Part shown: positions 1 through 7,589 of the stretch, piece after piece
Numbering within the stretch: the stretch's first letter is position 1
How the letters are laid out: each line of letters starts with the position of its first letter
Source of the DNA: Candidatus Methylomirabilota bacterium
GTDB lineage: Bacteria; Methylomirabilota; Methylomirabilia; Methylomirabilales; Methylomirabilaceae
NCBI GenBank assembly: GCA_028869615.1
Contig: JAGWRQ010000011.1
Location: 1-20,041, forward strand
DNA: 20,041 nt
Direction of reading: 5' to 3'
Program-made: the position numbers and the translations under genes
Notes under the pieces: model-generated
Told to the model about the DNA's origin: nothing
The model's database searches: none
The model's input: the letters and a program-made list of their open reading frames with translations, nothing else

Positions 1-32
1 CCGCGAGTGAGGAATCCGGATGTCGCATCTTC

Positions 33-38
33 AGGAGG
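33..38 (+). promoter_or_regulatory. Shine-Dalgarno site deciding the start of the type III PKS
   Basis: A full AGGAGG lies 7 bases before the ATG at 46. It sets the start there rather than at the in-frame GTG at 7, which has no such site and would add 13 residues absent from the family's usual N-terminus. Confidence 0.8.
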
Positions 39-45
39 CTCACCT

Positions 46-1071
46 ATGCCCAACCCCACGATCGTAGCCCTCGGCACCGCTAATCCGACAACACAGTTCT
101 CCCAGGAAGAGCTTCTCGCTCTATCGTCGTATACCGATGAGCGAAGGCGGGGTTTCTTCCTCCGCAGCGGTATCGAGCACCGGCATATGTATCTGGATAA
201 GGCTACCTTCCGCCCCACTGAGACCACGGATGAACTCAGCGCCCGGTTCCGCAAGGGAAGCGTCGAGATCGGCTGCCTAGCGATCCAGCGCGCACTGGAG
301 GCGGCCGGGTGCTCCGCTCAAGAGATCGACTTCATCGCGACCACCACGTGCACCGGCCGGCTTTGCCCCAACCTCGACGCCCATTTCGTCCGGGAATTCA
401 GGATGAAGGAGAGGGTTCAACGGGTGCATGTGGGAGATATGGGCTGCGCCAGCGCGATGATTGCGCTGCAGCAGGCTTACAACCATCTACTGGCCTTTCC
501 TGATCATCGGGCGCTGATCGTTTCCGCGGAGATCTGCTCCTCGACCTACTACTTCGATGACTCCCTTGAGACCGCAGTAGCCAATGCAATCTTCGCGGAC
601 GGGGCCGCTGCGGCTATCCTGACTTCCGATGGCGGTGGGGTTGAGATCATGGGTCACATGAGTCTGGTCCGTTCGGAATACCTCGATCTGATGGGGTTTA
701 CCTATCCGAACGGACGACCTCGGATCCTGCTGTCCAAGGAGATCCGAGGGATCGGCGGCACCATGATGAAAGGGCTGATACAGGCGATGCTCGATCACTA
801 CCACCTCAAGCAGGAGGAGATCCGATTCTGGGTCCTCCACTCCGCCGGCCGAGGAGTCCTCGAACGCGCGCAACAGGCGATGGGACTTTGTGACGCCGAC
901 TTGGCGTTCTCCCGCCAGGTGCTTCGGCGATTCGGGAACATGTCGTCGGCTACAGTACTTTTTGTTCTCAATGAGGTCGTCAACTCAGGGCAGGCATCCC
1001 CAGGCGACCTCGGAGTAATGGTTGCGCTCGGACCAGGCTTCTGTGCGGAGGGGGCGCTGCTGCGATGGTGA
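46..1071 (+). CDS. Type III polyketide synthase (chalcone/stilbene synthase superfamily)
   Basis: This 341-residue thiolase-fold enzyme should load an acyl-CoA starter on a cysteine, extend it with malonyl-CoA and cyclise the product. The catalytic triad is complete. Cys134 sits in GDMGCAS, His265 in WVLHSAGRG and Asn298 in FGNMSSATVLFVL. FADGAAAAIL (183-192) and the C-terminal GPGFCAEGALL also match the superfamily, and the length is about normal. The start at 46 is fixed by AGGAGG seven bases upstream. The stop overlaps the next ATG, so it is translationally coupled to a methyltransferase, and a flavoprotein follows. That set recalls the alkylresorcinol-type phenolic-lipid operons of actinomycetes (synthase, methyltransferase, flavoprotein hydroxylase). 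Starter, chain length and ring type cannot be read from sequence. A tetrahydroxynaphthalene-type product is the main alternative. The upstream promoter lies outside the window. Confidence 0.93.
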   Translation: MPNPTIVALGTANPTTQFSQEELLALSSYTDERRRGFFLRSGIEHRHMYLDKATFRPTETTDELSARFRKGSVEIGCLAIQRALEAAGCSAQEIDFIATTTCTGRLCPNLDAHFVREFRMKERVQRVHVGDMGCASAMIALQQAYNHLLAFPDHRALIVSAEICSSTYYFDDSLETAVANAIFADGAAAAILTSDGGGVEIMGHMSLVRSEYLDLMGFTYPNGRPRILLSKEIRGIGGTMMKGLIQAMLDHYHLKQEEIRFWVLHSAGRGVLERAQQAMGLCDADLAFSRQVLRRFGNMSSATVLFVLNEVVNSGQASPGDLGVMVALGPGFCAEGALLRW

Positions 1072-1787
1072 TGACCTGGCTGCCCCTCCCGCGCCTCCAA
1101 GAGGCGGCGGAGTTGCTGGACCGTCCGGACAACTCTGATGAGGAGATTCGTGAGAACCTGCGCGACCTGGAGCGGCTGAACCGATGCTTCGGCGGTACGC
1201 GCGCGGTACTTTTGTACCTTAGTCGAATGGTGGACAAGCGTTCGCAGAGTCCTCTCACGATCCTGGACGTCGCGACCGGCGGGGCTGATATCCCTCGGGC
1301 CATCTGCCGTTGGGCCAGGAAGCGCAAGCTTGCTGTCGCCATCGAAGCAGTGGACCGGGGAGACCAGGTTCTGGCTGCTGCAACCGAATGGTCGATCGAC
1401 TTTCCGGAGATCCGACTGCGACGGGCGCAAGCGCCGCCCTTGCCGTATCCGGACTGCAGCTTTGACTACGTCATCTCCTCTCTTTTCTTTCACCACCTGA
1501 ACGAGGCGGAGGGGATCCTCCTGCTGCGGGAGATGGCACGGGTGGCACGATGCGGGTTGCTGGTCAATGACTTACTGCGCAACCGACTTGCCTGCCTGCT
1601 GACCGCAATGACCACACGGCTGCTGTCTGGTAATCGCCTAACGCGCCACGACGGTCCGATGTCTGTCCTTCGCGGTTTCAGACCCCAGGAACTGCGTCGT
1701 ATGGCAACCAAAGCTGGTCTTACCAATGTGCGGCTGAGCCACCATCTATGGTTCCGCATCGCCCTGACCAAAGAGATCGCAATTTGA
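1065..1787 (+). CDS. Class I SAM-dependent methyltransferase of the PKS cassette
   Basis: The protein has 240 residues. SAM-binding motif I is LTILDVATGGADIP (64-77), with the acidic Asp68. A later strand, YPDCSFDYVISSLFFHHL (128-145), resembles the motif of UbiE/Coq5-like methyltransferases. Its natural job is probably to O- or C-methylate the phenolic product of the preceding synthase, and that substrate is inferred only from position. The start could be the ATG at 1065 or the ATG at 1071. The latter forms a TGATG overlap with the synthase stop, a classic coupling arrangement, and the two choices differ by two residues. The gene ends just before a 107-base gap filled by a large inverted repeat. 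No membrane segment is obvious, so it is probably cytoplasmic. Confidence 0.85.
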   Translation: MVMTWLPLPRLQEAAELLDRPDNSDEEIRENLRDLERLNRCFGGTRAVLLYLSRMVDKRSQSPLTILDVATGGADIPRAICRWARKRKLAVAIEAVDRGDQVLAAATEWSIDFPEIRLRRAQAPPLPYPDCSFDYVISSLFFHHLNEAEGILLLREMARVARCGLLVNDLLRNRLACLLTAMTTRLLSGNRLTRHDGPMSVLRGFRPQELRRMATKAGLTNVRLSHHLWFRIALTKEIAI

Positions 1788-1793
1788 GAAGAC

Positions 1794-1886
1794 AGCTATC
1801 AGTTGTCAGCTTTCAGCAATCAGCTCTTCTGATACGCCCTTTCGCTTTATCCGAAGCTGACGGCTGAGCGCTGACTGCTGAACGCT
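1794..1886. repeat. Imperfect inverted repeat with a 7-base internal period
   Basis: The left arm (1794-1825) and right arm (1855-1886) are 32-base imperfect reverse complements with about 23 matching positions and a 29-base loop. Within each arm, read outward on one strand, the unit NGCTGAN recurs every 7 bases about four times. The element nearly fills the gap between the methyltransferase and the flavoprotein. It could fold in RNA and affect expression of the downstream gene, or be a dispersed intergenic repeat (REP/MITE-like). There is no T-run after the right arm, so it is not a standard terminator. Confidence 0.75.
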
Positions 1887-1894
1887 TCTACATC

Positions 1895-3118
1895 ATGCCG
1901 CAGATCCCCGTGATCGTTATCGGGGCCGGACCAGCCGGCTCGGTCCTCGCCGGTCTTCTGGCCCAGCGCGGGGTTGAAACGCTGCTGCTCGACAAGGCGA
2001 CCTTCCCTCGCGAGAAGATTTGCGGCGACTATCTCAGCCCTGGAACCGTCAGACTCCTCGGTCAGCTCGACCTGCTCGACCTCGTGCGCTCGGCCGGGGC
2101 GCGGCGCCTGCGAGGCATGACGGTTACCTCTCCGGACGGCACCACCTTCACGGCCGAGTTTCCCTCTACCGCCACGAACAATGGGGCCTCCCCTTTCGCG
2201 CTGTCCATCCCCAGGGCCATTCTTGACAGCCTGTTGCTGAAATGGGCTCGACGCCTCGGAGTGAGGTGCCTCGAAGGGTTTCGCGTGACCGATCTGATCG
2301 GGGCGAACGGGCGTATTTGCGGTGTGACGGGAATCGGGCCGACGGGCTCGGAGACGTACAGGGGGCAGATCGTCGTGGGAGCAGACGGACGAGACTCAGT
2401 GGTCGCCCGGCGGCTCGACCTGTACCGGCCTCATCCCACGCTGCGCCGGATGGCGCTGGTAGCCTACTATGAGGGCATCTCCGAGCTTACCGATCACGGA
2501 CTGATCTCGGTCGGCGACCGATCGTATTGCATCCTCAATCCGGTCGGCGAGCGGCTGATCAACGCCAGCATTGTGGTAGACCAGGGGATCGTGCAAGGCC
2601 GGAAAGGGCAACTCGACGATCTGTTCGACGGCGCGCTGCAAGCGTTTCCTCTCGCGCTGAGCGCGCTCCATGACACGGGGCGACGCGGACCGATTCGATG
2701 CCTCGGTCCTCTGGCGTTTCGATCGGGTCACAGTGCCAAGGCCGGGGTGTTGCTGATCGGAGACGCGGCCGGCTTTTACGATCCTTTTACCGGCGAAGGA
2801 GTCGGTCACGCGCTCTATAGCGCCCGGCTCGCAGCCCACACCATCGGCTCAGCCCTTGACGAGGACGACAGCGGTCTCACTGGGACTCGCCTTGCGCAAT
2901 TTGATCGTCAGCAACGCAAGGCATTGAAGAGCCGGGAGCGGTTGGGCGCCGCGCTGCAGGCTATCATCCGCCGACCGCTTGCGGCCAATGCCGTCGCGCG
3001 GCTCCTCCGCCGGCATCAACCCCTCGCGGACCTGCTGCTTGGCGTGATCGGCGATCTGCTGCCGCCGCATGCCCTCTTCTCGCCACGCACCCTGCTCAAC
3101 GTCCTCTACCGGGAATAA
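1895..3118 (+). CDS. FAD-dependent oxidoreductase, geranylgeranyl reductase family
   Basis: The protein has 407 residues. The N-terminal FAD-binding GAGPAG (10-15) is followed by the family signature FPREKICGDYLSPG with Cys43. The second FAD motif, LLIGDAAGFYDPFTGEGVGHAL, lies near residues 287-308. This is the p-hydroxybenzoate hydroxylase/geranylgeranyl reductase group, whose members reduce isoprenoid double bonds or hydroxylate aromatic rings. Its position after a type III PKS and a methyltransferase suggests that it oxidises or hydroxylates the phenolic product, perhaps to a quinone. That is inference, and reduction of a polyprenyl chain is the main alternative. There is no clear Shine-Dalgarno before the ATG at 1895, and the preceding inverted repeat may affect expression. 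It converges on the lipoprotein gene with a 7-base gap between their stops. Confidence 0.88.
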   Translation: MPQIPVIVIGAGPAGSVLAGLLAQRGVETLLLDKATFPREKICGDYLSPGTVRLLGQLDLLDLVRSAGARRLRGMTVTSPDGTTFTAEFPSTATNNGASPFALSIPRAILDSLLLKWARRLGVRCLEGFRVTDLIGANGRICGVTGIGPTGSETYRGQIVVGADGRDSVVARRLDLYRPHPTLRRMALVAYYEGISELTDHGLISVGDRSYCILNPVGERLINASIVVDQGIVQGRKGQLDDLFDGALQAFPLALSALHDTGRRGPIRCLGPLAFRSGHSAKAGVLLIGDAAGFYDPFTGEGVGHALYSARLAAHTIGSALDEDDSGLTGTRLAQFDRQQRKALKSRERLGAALQAIIRRPLAANAVARLLRRHQPLADLLLGVIGDLLPPHALFSPRTLLNVLYRE

Positions 3119-3125
3119 GCCGGTG

Positions 3126-3518
3126 TTACTTGATTGCGAGCTTCCCCTTATGGTCGAGCGGACTGATCCACGGGAACCGGGTACAACCGAACTCGAAGAT
3201 CCCGGAACGCTCCGCCAGAAACTCGACAGTGACTTCCCGCCCCGGTTCGATATAGCGCCTGACCTCAAGATCAGGAATCGAGAAGACGTGTTCGACGCCT
3301 TCGCTGCGAATCGTGACTTGGACCAACGCCGATCTCCCTTCTCGGTCCACCGCGATTACAGAGGGCTCACAGCGATGGTCCCGGGCGATCATCGTAAAGG
3401 AGAGCCGTTTTGCTTCCGCGGGAATACCGGCGGGGGGGGAGATCTCGGGAAAAAGCGTGGCGCAGCCTGTCAGAACTGCGACGAAAAGCGCCACTGGCCA
3501 GATCTGGAATCGTTGCAT
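3126..3518 (-). CDS. Lipoprotein with a cupredoxin-like domain
   Basis: The protein has 130 residues from the chosen ATG. A short hydrophobic signal ends in the lipobox LTGC, giving lipidated Cys19, so it is probably anchored in a membrane facing the periplasm. The remainder reads as a cupredoxin-like beta sandwich: EHVFSIPDLEVRRYIEPG (76-93), then VTVEF...FEFGCTRFPW (97-117) and DHKGKLAI (122-129). Candidate copper ligands are His77, Cys112 and His123. The methionine expected at the end of a type 1 or CuA loop is missing; Lys126 or His123 takes its place, depending on alignment. The open frame extends upstream, and an in-frame ATG at 3554 is possible. The ATG at 3518 gives the better signal peptide, but neither has a strong ribosome site. 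It is divergent from the NtrC-class operon. Copper binding is unproven. Confidence 0.72.
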   Translation of the reverse strand: MQRFQIWPVALFVAVLTGCATLFPEISPPAGIPAEAKRLSFTMIARDHRCEPSVIAVDREGRSALVQVTIRSEGVEHVFSIPDLEVRRYIEPGREVTVEFLAERSGIFEFGCTRFPWISPLDHKGKLAIK

Positions 3519-3614
3519 GAGCGTGCTGATTGTGGGTCTCCCTCTGTTTTGCATCTCGACACCGCACATTATCACAGGGTTGCACAGGTTTTCAAGCGCG
3601 GTGGCAAACGAGAC

Positions 3615-3643
3615 TTCACAAAATCGGAGAAAGCCCCTATGAT
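3615..3643 (+). promoter_or_regulatory. Sigma-70-type promoter of the two-component operon
   Basis: TTCACA (3615-3620) and TATGAT (3638-3643) each match consensus at 5 of 6 positions and are separated by exactly 17 bases. The predicted start near 3650 leaves a leader of about 27 bases before the regulator ATG at 3677. Confidence 0.6.
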
Positions 3644-3676
3644 AACGCAAGGCTGTCGAAGTCCTCTCCTTTCAGA

Positions 3677-5065
3677 ATGACAATGACGAAAGCAAAAATC
3701 TTAATCGCAGAAGACGAGCCTGCCTCTAGAACGGGGCTGCAGGAGCTTCTCACGAGCTGGGGATACGAGGTCACTGCCGCCGCCGACGGTCAGGAGGCTC
3801 TGGAGAAGGCGGCCGAACTCCAGCCGTCCCTCATTATCGCTGATCTCGTCATGCCGAACATGGACGGCATCGCCCTCCTCCGTACCCTCAAGACCGATGC
3901 GACCCTTCCTTCCATGATCATTCTGACCGGCCATGGGACCATTGAGACGGCGGTCCAGGCGATGCAAGAAGGGGCCTATGATTATCTCACCAAACCGGTC
4001 GATATCGGACGGCTTCGAGTCTTAGTGGAGAAGGCTCTCGAGCGCGGGGCAGTGTTGAAGGAAGTCAAGCTGCTGCGCCATCAGGTGCGCCACTTGGGCC
4101 GGTTCGGCCGGCTGGTTGGCGATACGCGAGCCATGAAGGAGGTCTACCGGCTGCTTGAATTGGCGGCGCCCAGCACTGCGCCGGTCCTGATCTGGGGGGA
4201 AAGCGGGACTGGAAAGGAGTTGGCCGCACGGACAATCCATGAGCTTTCCCCCCGGAAAGACGGCCCTTTTGTCCCGATCAACTGCGCGGCCATTCCGGAG
4301 ACGCTGCTGGAAAGTGAGATCTTTGGTCACGAGAAAGGGGCCTTCACTGGCGCCACCGAGCGACGGATGGGATGCTTTGAACTGGCCGACCAGGGAACCA
4401 TCTTTCTTGATGAGGTCGCGGAGATGAAAGTCGCCACCCAGGCGAAGTTCCTCAGAATCCTTGAGGAGGGGTCGTTTCGTCGTCTTGGCGGAACCAAGGA
4501 AATCCGTGTCGATGTTCGGGTTGTCACCGCGACGAATAAGGACCCGGCCCAAGCGGTCCGTGACGGCCTGCTCCGCGAAGACCTCTACTACCGATTAAAC
4601 GTGTTCAGTGTCTATCTTCCCCCTCTTCGAGAACGGCGCGAGGACATTCCGCTTCTTATCGGAGCGCTCCTTGAGGCGTCCAACGACAAATACGGCAAAG
4701 CGGTCCGGAACCTAGACGCAGGGACGCTCGCCCTCCTGATCGGGCACGATTGGCCCGGCAACGTCCGGGAGCTTCGGAACGTGCTGGAGCGAGCCGTCCT
4801 TGTGGCCAACGGACACGTGATCACTTCACCCGATCTGCCGCCCAATTTCCCTAGTCAGCGTCGTGGGCCGACTTCGGAGCTCAATATCCCCGTCGGGATG
4901 ACCATTGATGCGGCAGAAAAGGCCTTGATCCTCACAACGCTGGAACGCACACATCACAACAAGACCCGAGCCGCGGAGATCCTTGGGATCAGCTTGAAGA
5001 CGCTGCACAATAAGTTGACCCGCTATCGGCAAGAGACTGCTTCCTCGACGACCGTGCAGGAATAA
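3677..5065 (+). CDS. NtrC-class sigma-54-dependent response regulator
   Basis: The protein has 462 residues in three domains. The receiver (about 7-120) has phosphoacceptor Asp56 in LIIADLVMPNMDG, plus Thr84 and Lys106. The AAA+ domain (about 148-375) has Walker A GESGTGKE (174-181), the sigma-54-contacting loop GAFTGA (221-226), Walker B TIFLDE (241-246) and the arginine-rich RLNVFSVYLPPLRER. The C-terminal Fis-type helix-turn-helix is at 430-450. All elements for remodelling sigma-54 RNA polymerase are intact. The chosen ATG follows the promoter at 3615-3643 and starts the receiver at its usual place; no strong Shine-Dalgarno is seen, and the ATG at 3683 is also possible. The partner kinase follows after 6 bases. 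A -24/-12 element about 2.5 kb downstream is a candidate target. The signal is unknown. Confidence 0.95.
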   Translation: MTMTKAKILIAEDEPASRTGLQELLTSWGYEVTAAADGQEALEKAAELQPSLIIADLVMPNMDGIALLRTLKTDATLPSMIILTGHGTIETAVQAMQEGAYDYLTKPVDIGRLRVLVEKALERGAVLKEVKLLRHQVRHLGRFGRLVGDTRAMKEVYRLLELAAPSTAPVLIWGESGTGKELAARTIHELSPRKDGPFVPINCAAIPETLLESEIFGHEKGAFTGATERRMGCFELADQGTIFLDEVAEMKVATQAKFLRILEEGSFRRLGGTKEIRVDVRVVTATNKDPAQAVRDGLLREDLYYRLNVFSVYLPPLRERREDIPLLIGALLEASNDKYGKAVRNLDAGTLALLIGHDWPGNVRELRNVLERAVLVANGHVITSPDLPPNFPSQRRGPTSELNIPVGMTIDAAEKALILTTLERTHHNKTRAAEILGISLKTLHNKLTRYRQETASSTTVQE

Positions 5066-5071
5066 GAGCAC

Positions 5072-6877
5072 ATGACGCTCGGCATCCGAGGCAAGGAAAT
5101 CCTCGGCATCAGTCTTCTGGTCTTTCTGATCGTCTCAGTCGCCTCGATCGTCCACCTTTCCACGACAACCCGCCTGGTGCTGAAGGACGCTGCGGAGAAG
5201 GGCGCCCTCCAGGCTCAACAGATATTCTCCGGCGCCACTCGAGCTGTCGTCCGGGCGCGCGGAAGCCGTCCTGAAACCGCCCTGGGCCGCGACCGGGAGC
5301 TCCGCGCGCTTCTCGATGCCAGCATCGGCTATTCCCCGCACCTGGTCTATGCGATGATCACCGATCGCTCCGATACGATTCTGGTGCACAGCGAGCGATC
5401 CCGCGAAGGGCAGACAGCGCTCCCACGTCAACAAATCGAGCACTTGCTACAGATGAACCCTCTGCAGCAACTCGCAGTGTTGGCCCACCAGCACCAGGTG
5501 TTTGAGACTACTCTACCGCTCAGTCTGAACGACCGGCCTTTCGGGGCGATCCGGCTCGGGCTGGCCGGAAGCCTCCTCTGGCACGAACTCTCTGCCGCTG
5601 TTCGGCAAAGCCTGTTGCTGGCGGTACTCGCTTTCCCACTCGCCTGGGTCGTCGCTATCGCGCTCTCGCACCTCGTCCTGGTGCCGTTGCGTCAGATTGC
5701 TCAAGGCGTTGATCGGATGGCGCGCGGCGAGTTTGACACGGCCTTTGCGTCTCATCGCGACGACGAGGTAGGACAGATTGCGGCAAAACTCAACCTCTTG
5801 GGACGCCAGATTCAGGAGGACCGGTCCTCTCTCATAAGCGAAAAAGCCAGACTGGAAGGGATCGTACACTGCCTTGAAGACGCCATCATTCTGCTGAACC
5901 GAGAGCAGGCGGTCATCTTCGCTAATCCGGTGGCGGAGACCCTCCTGGCCTGTCCTCTTATGAACGCAGCCGGCCAACCGTTGCAAAAGATCCTGGGTGA
6001 GGCGCACCCCTTAGCAGAGGCAGTGGGCGAGGTCTTCCGCCGACGATGGCCGGTGAAACACCTTTCCCTTCAGGTGCCGGGCGACCGCGACACCCCCCTG
6101 GATGTCTTGGCCTCCGCCTACCCTGTGCTGGACCAGGGCGACGTGGTCGGAGGCATGGTGATTCTCACGAATACCGAACCGCTCCAGCAGATCCAGTCAC
6201 TCGTCGATTACTCACGGAAGCTGGCCGACCTCGGGAAGCTCACCTCGGGCGTTGCCCATGAAATCAAGAACCCATTGAATGCCATGATCATCCACATGGA
6301 GCTGTTGAAACAGAAACTGAACAATCCTCCAGAGGAGGTGGTCAAGAATCTGGAATTACTCGGGGGAGAGGTTCACCGCCTTGATCGTGTGGTACAAGGC
6401 TTTCTCCGTTTTGTCCGTCCCCAGACGCTTCAGTTGAAGTCGATGGATCTGAACGAACTGCTCCATGAAGTCGCTCAGGCGACCGACGTACAAGGGGCGG
6501 CAAGTCGGATCACATTCGTCTTTCGGCTTGACGACAAGCTCCCTCCTATCAATGGTGATCATGAGTTACTTCGGCAGGCCTTTCTCAACCTGGTCCTGAA
6601 TGCTTGCCAGGCAATGCCGGACGGAGGGACGGTGACCCTTGCGACAGACCGAGCCGTTGAGGGCGTGATTCGCGCACATGTCATCGATCAGGGAACAGGG
6701 ATCCCCGCTGAAGACCTCGACAAGATATTCCGTCTCTACTACACTACTAAACCGGATGGCAACGGGATCGGGCTTTCACTGGTGTACCGGATCGTCCAGA
6801 TGCATGGAGGTAGGATCGAGGTTGACTCGAAGGTCGGACAAGGGACAAAGATGACGGTGACTTTTCCCACAGCCTAG
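5072..6877 (+). CDS. Membrane sensor histidine kinase (HAMP-PAS-HisKA-HATPase)
   Basis: The protein has 601 residues. A first membrane helix (about 11-29) and a second (about 180-204) flank an extracytoplasmic sensor region of about 150 residues. A HAMP linker (about 203-255), a PAS-like region (about 262-370), the HisKA dimerisation helix with phosphorylatable His396 in SGVAHEIKNPLNAM, and an ATPase domain follow. The ATPase domain has N510 in NLVLNACQAM, DQGTGIP (539-545) and GNGIGLSL (563-570). It probably phosphorylates the NtrC-class regulator encoded 6 bases upstream. AGGAATAAG before the ATG serves as ribosome site. The sensor region has no motif that I can tie to a ligand. The next gene, a lipoprotein, begins 5 bases after the stop and may belong to the signalling unit. 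Confidence 0.94.
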   Translation: MTLGIRGKEILGISLLVFLIVSVASIVHLSTTTRLVLKDAAEKGALQAQQIFSGATRAVVRARGSRPETALGRDRELRALLDASIGYSPHLVYAMITDRSDTILVHSERSREGQTALPRQQIEHLLQMNPLQQLAVLAHQHQVFETTLPLSLNDRPFGAIRLGLAGSLLWHELSAAVRQSLLLAVLAFPLAWVVAIALSHLVLVPLRQIAQGVDRMARGEFDTAFASHRDDEVGQIAAKLNLLGRQIQEDRSSLISEKARLEGIVHCLEDAIILLNREQAVIFANPVAETLLACPLMNAAGQPLQKILGEAHPLAEAVGEVFRRRWPVKHLSLQVPGDRDTPLDVLASAYPVLDQGDVVGGMVILTNTEPLQQIQSLVDYSRKLADLGKLTSGVAHEIKNPLNAMIIHMELLKQKLNNPPEEVVKNLELLGGEVHRLDRVVQGFLRFVRPQTLQLKSMDLNELLHEVAQATDVQGAASRITFVFRLDDKLPPINGDHELLRQAFLNLVLNACQAMPDGGTVTLATDRAVEGVIRAHVIDQGTGIPAEDLDKIFRLYYTTKPDGNGIGLSLVYRIVQMHGGRIEVDSKVGQGTKMTVTFPTA

Positions 6878-6882
6878 TCCAG

Positions 6883-7311
6883 ATGAAAGACATCCCAGTG
6901 GTGACTTCCCGGACGATCGTCGCATTGCTGTGCCTCATACTGGCAGCCGGTTGCGCCCAGCTTCAAGCGGTATTCAAGCCGACCCCTCCGCCCGCAGTCC
7001 CGGTGCGCCCGGCGCGCCCGGCGCTACCGCCCGCGCATCCGGCGCGTCAGGAGCCGCCGCCACGCTTATCCCCCCAAGTGAGCTCTGATCGTGAAACACA
7101 ACTGACGCAGGCGGTCAACGCCAAAATCCAGGGGGTCGAGCGGACCCTGCTGTCGATCGACCAACAGAAGCTGAAGGCCGATCAATCGGAGACCTACCAA
7201 ACCGTTCACAGCTTTCTCGCACAGGCCAGGGAGGCGCTCGCGAATAAGGACTTCCAGCAGGCGACGAATTTAGCCCAGAAGGCCGACGAACTCTCTAAAG
7301 CGGTTCATTAA
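6883..7311 (+). CDS. Small proline-rich, coiled-coil lipoprotein
   Basis: The protein has 142 residues. The signal peptide ends in the lipobox LAAGC, giving lipidated Cys24. A linker rich in proline, arginine and alanine (about 33-66) is followed by a helical, probably coiled-coil C-terminus (about 71-142) with regular Ala, Leu, Gln and Lys spacing. The design is a membrane-tethered helical domain on a spacer that could cross the periplasm or reach peptidoglycan. It begins 5 bases after the kinase stop, so it is probably cotranscribed with the two-component genes. I recognise no family beyond a loose likeness to small helical lipoproteins of the DUF4398 kind. A role as accessory sensor or output of the kinase is inferred from position only. 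Confidence 0.8.
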   Translation: MKDIPVVTSRTIVALLCLILAAGCAQLQAVFKPTPPPAVPVRPARPALPPAHPARQEPPPRLSPQVSSDRETQLTQAVNAKIQGVERTLLSIDQQKLKADQSETYQTVHSFLAQAREALANKDFQQATNLAQKADELSKAVH

Positions 7312-7547
7312 CAGGCAAAAATTACCTCCTCACAGTGATCTGCTTCTCATGGCAGGCGCGATGGTATCGACAATGCCGGCCGCTCATCGCCCTCCTGTCT
7401 TATCATCTCATCTGAGAAAAAATTGCTAGTCATTCTCCCAATTGCGACCTCCGACGAAAAAAGTAGAAGTAAACGGATATCCGATACAACGGTGTAACCT
7501 TCTGTATTTATATAACTTACGCGTTTTCTTCGTCGTGGTCATATCCC
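7312..7547. other. AT-richer regulatory gap with candidate activator sites
   Basis: No gene is visible. The stretch is clearly richer in A and T than its surroundings, especially 7420-7530. It contains the perfect palindrome CGGATATCCG (7474-7483) and a 7-base inverted repeat, CGACGAA (7452-7458) with TTCGTCG (7529-7535). Both lie 65-110 bases upstream of the -24/-12 element at 7548, where upstream activator sites for an NtrC-class protein usually sit. Binding is not shown. Confidence 0.4.
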
Positions 7548-7564
7548 TGGCATGCCGCTTGCTT
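7548..7564 (+). promoter_or_regulatory. Sigma-54 (-24/-12) promoter
   Basis: TGGCAT, five bases, then TTGCTT. The invariant GG (7549-7550) and GC (7561-7562) are separated by exactly 10 bases, as RpoN polymerase requires. The predicted start near 7573-7575 leaves a short leader that still contains the AGGAGA ribosome site of the response regulator at 7590. An NtrC-class activator is encoded upstream. Confidence 0.7.
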
Positions 7565-7589
7565 CTCTTCGTAGACAGGAGATCAGCTA

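Noticed and set aside
7..45. GTG start of the type III PKS at 7
   Set aside because: AGGAGG is placed ideally for the ATG at 46, and the extra residues do not belong to the family.
1794..1886. CRISPR-like array
   Set aside because: The arms are inverted rather than direct, the period is 7 bases, and there are no spacers or cas genes.
3530..3676. Longer start for the NtrC-class regulator
   Set aside because: It would span the promoter at 3615-3643 and add 49 residues before the receiver domain with no similarity to one.
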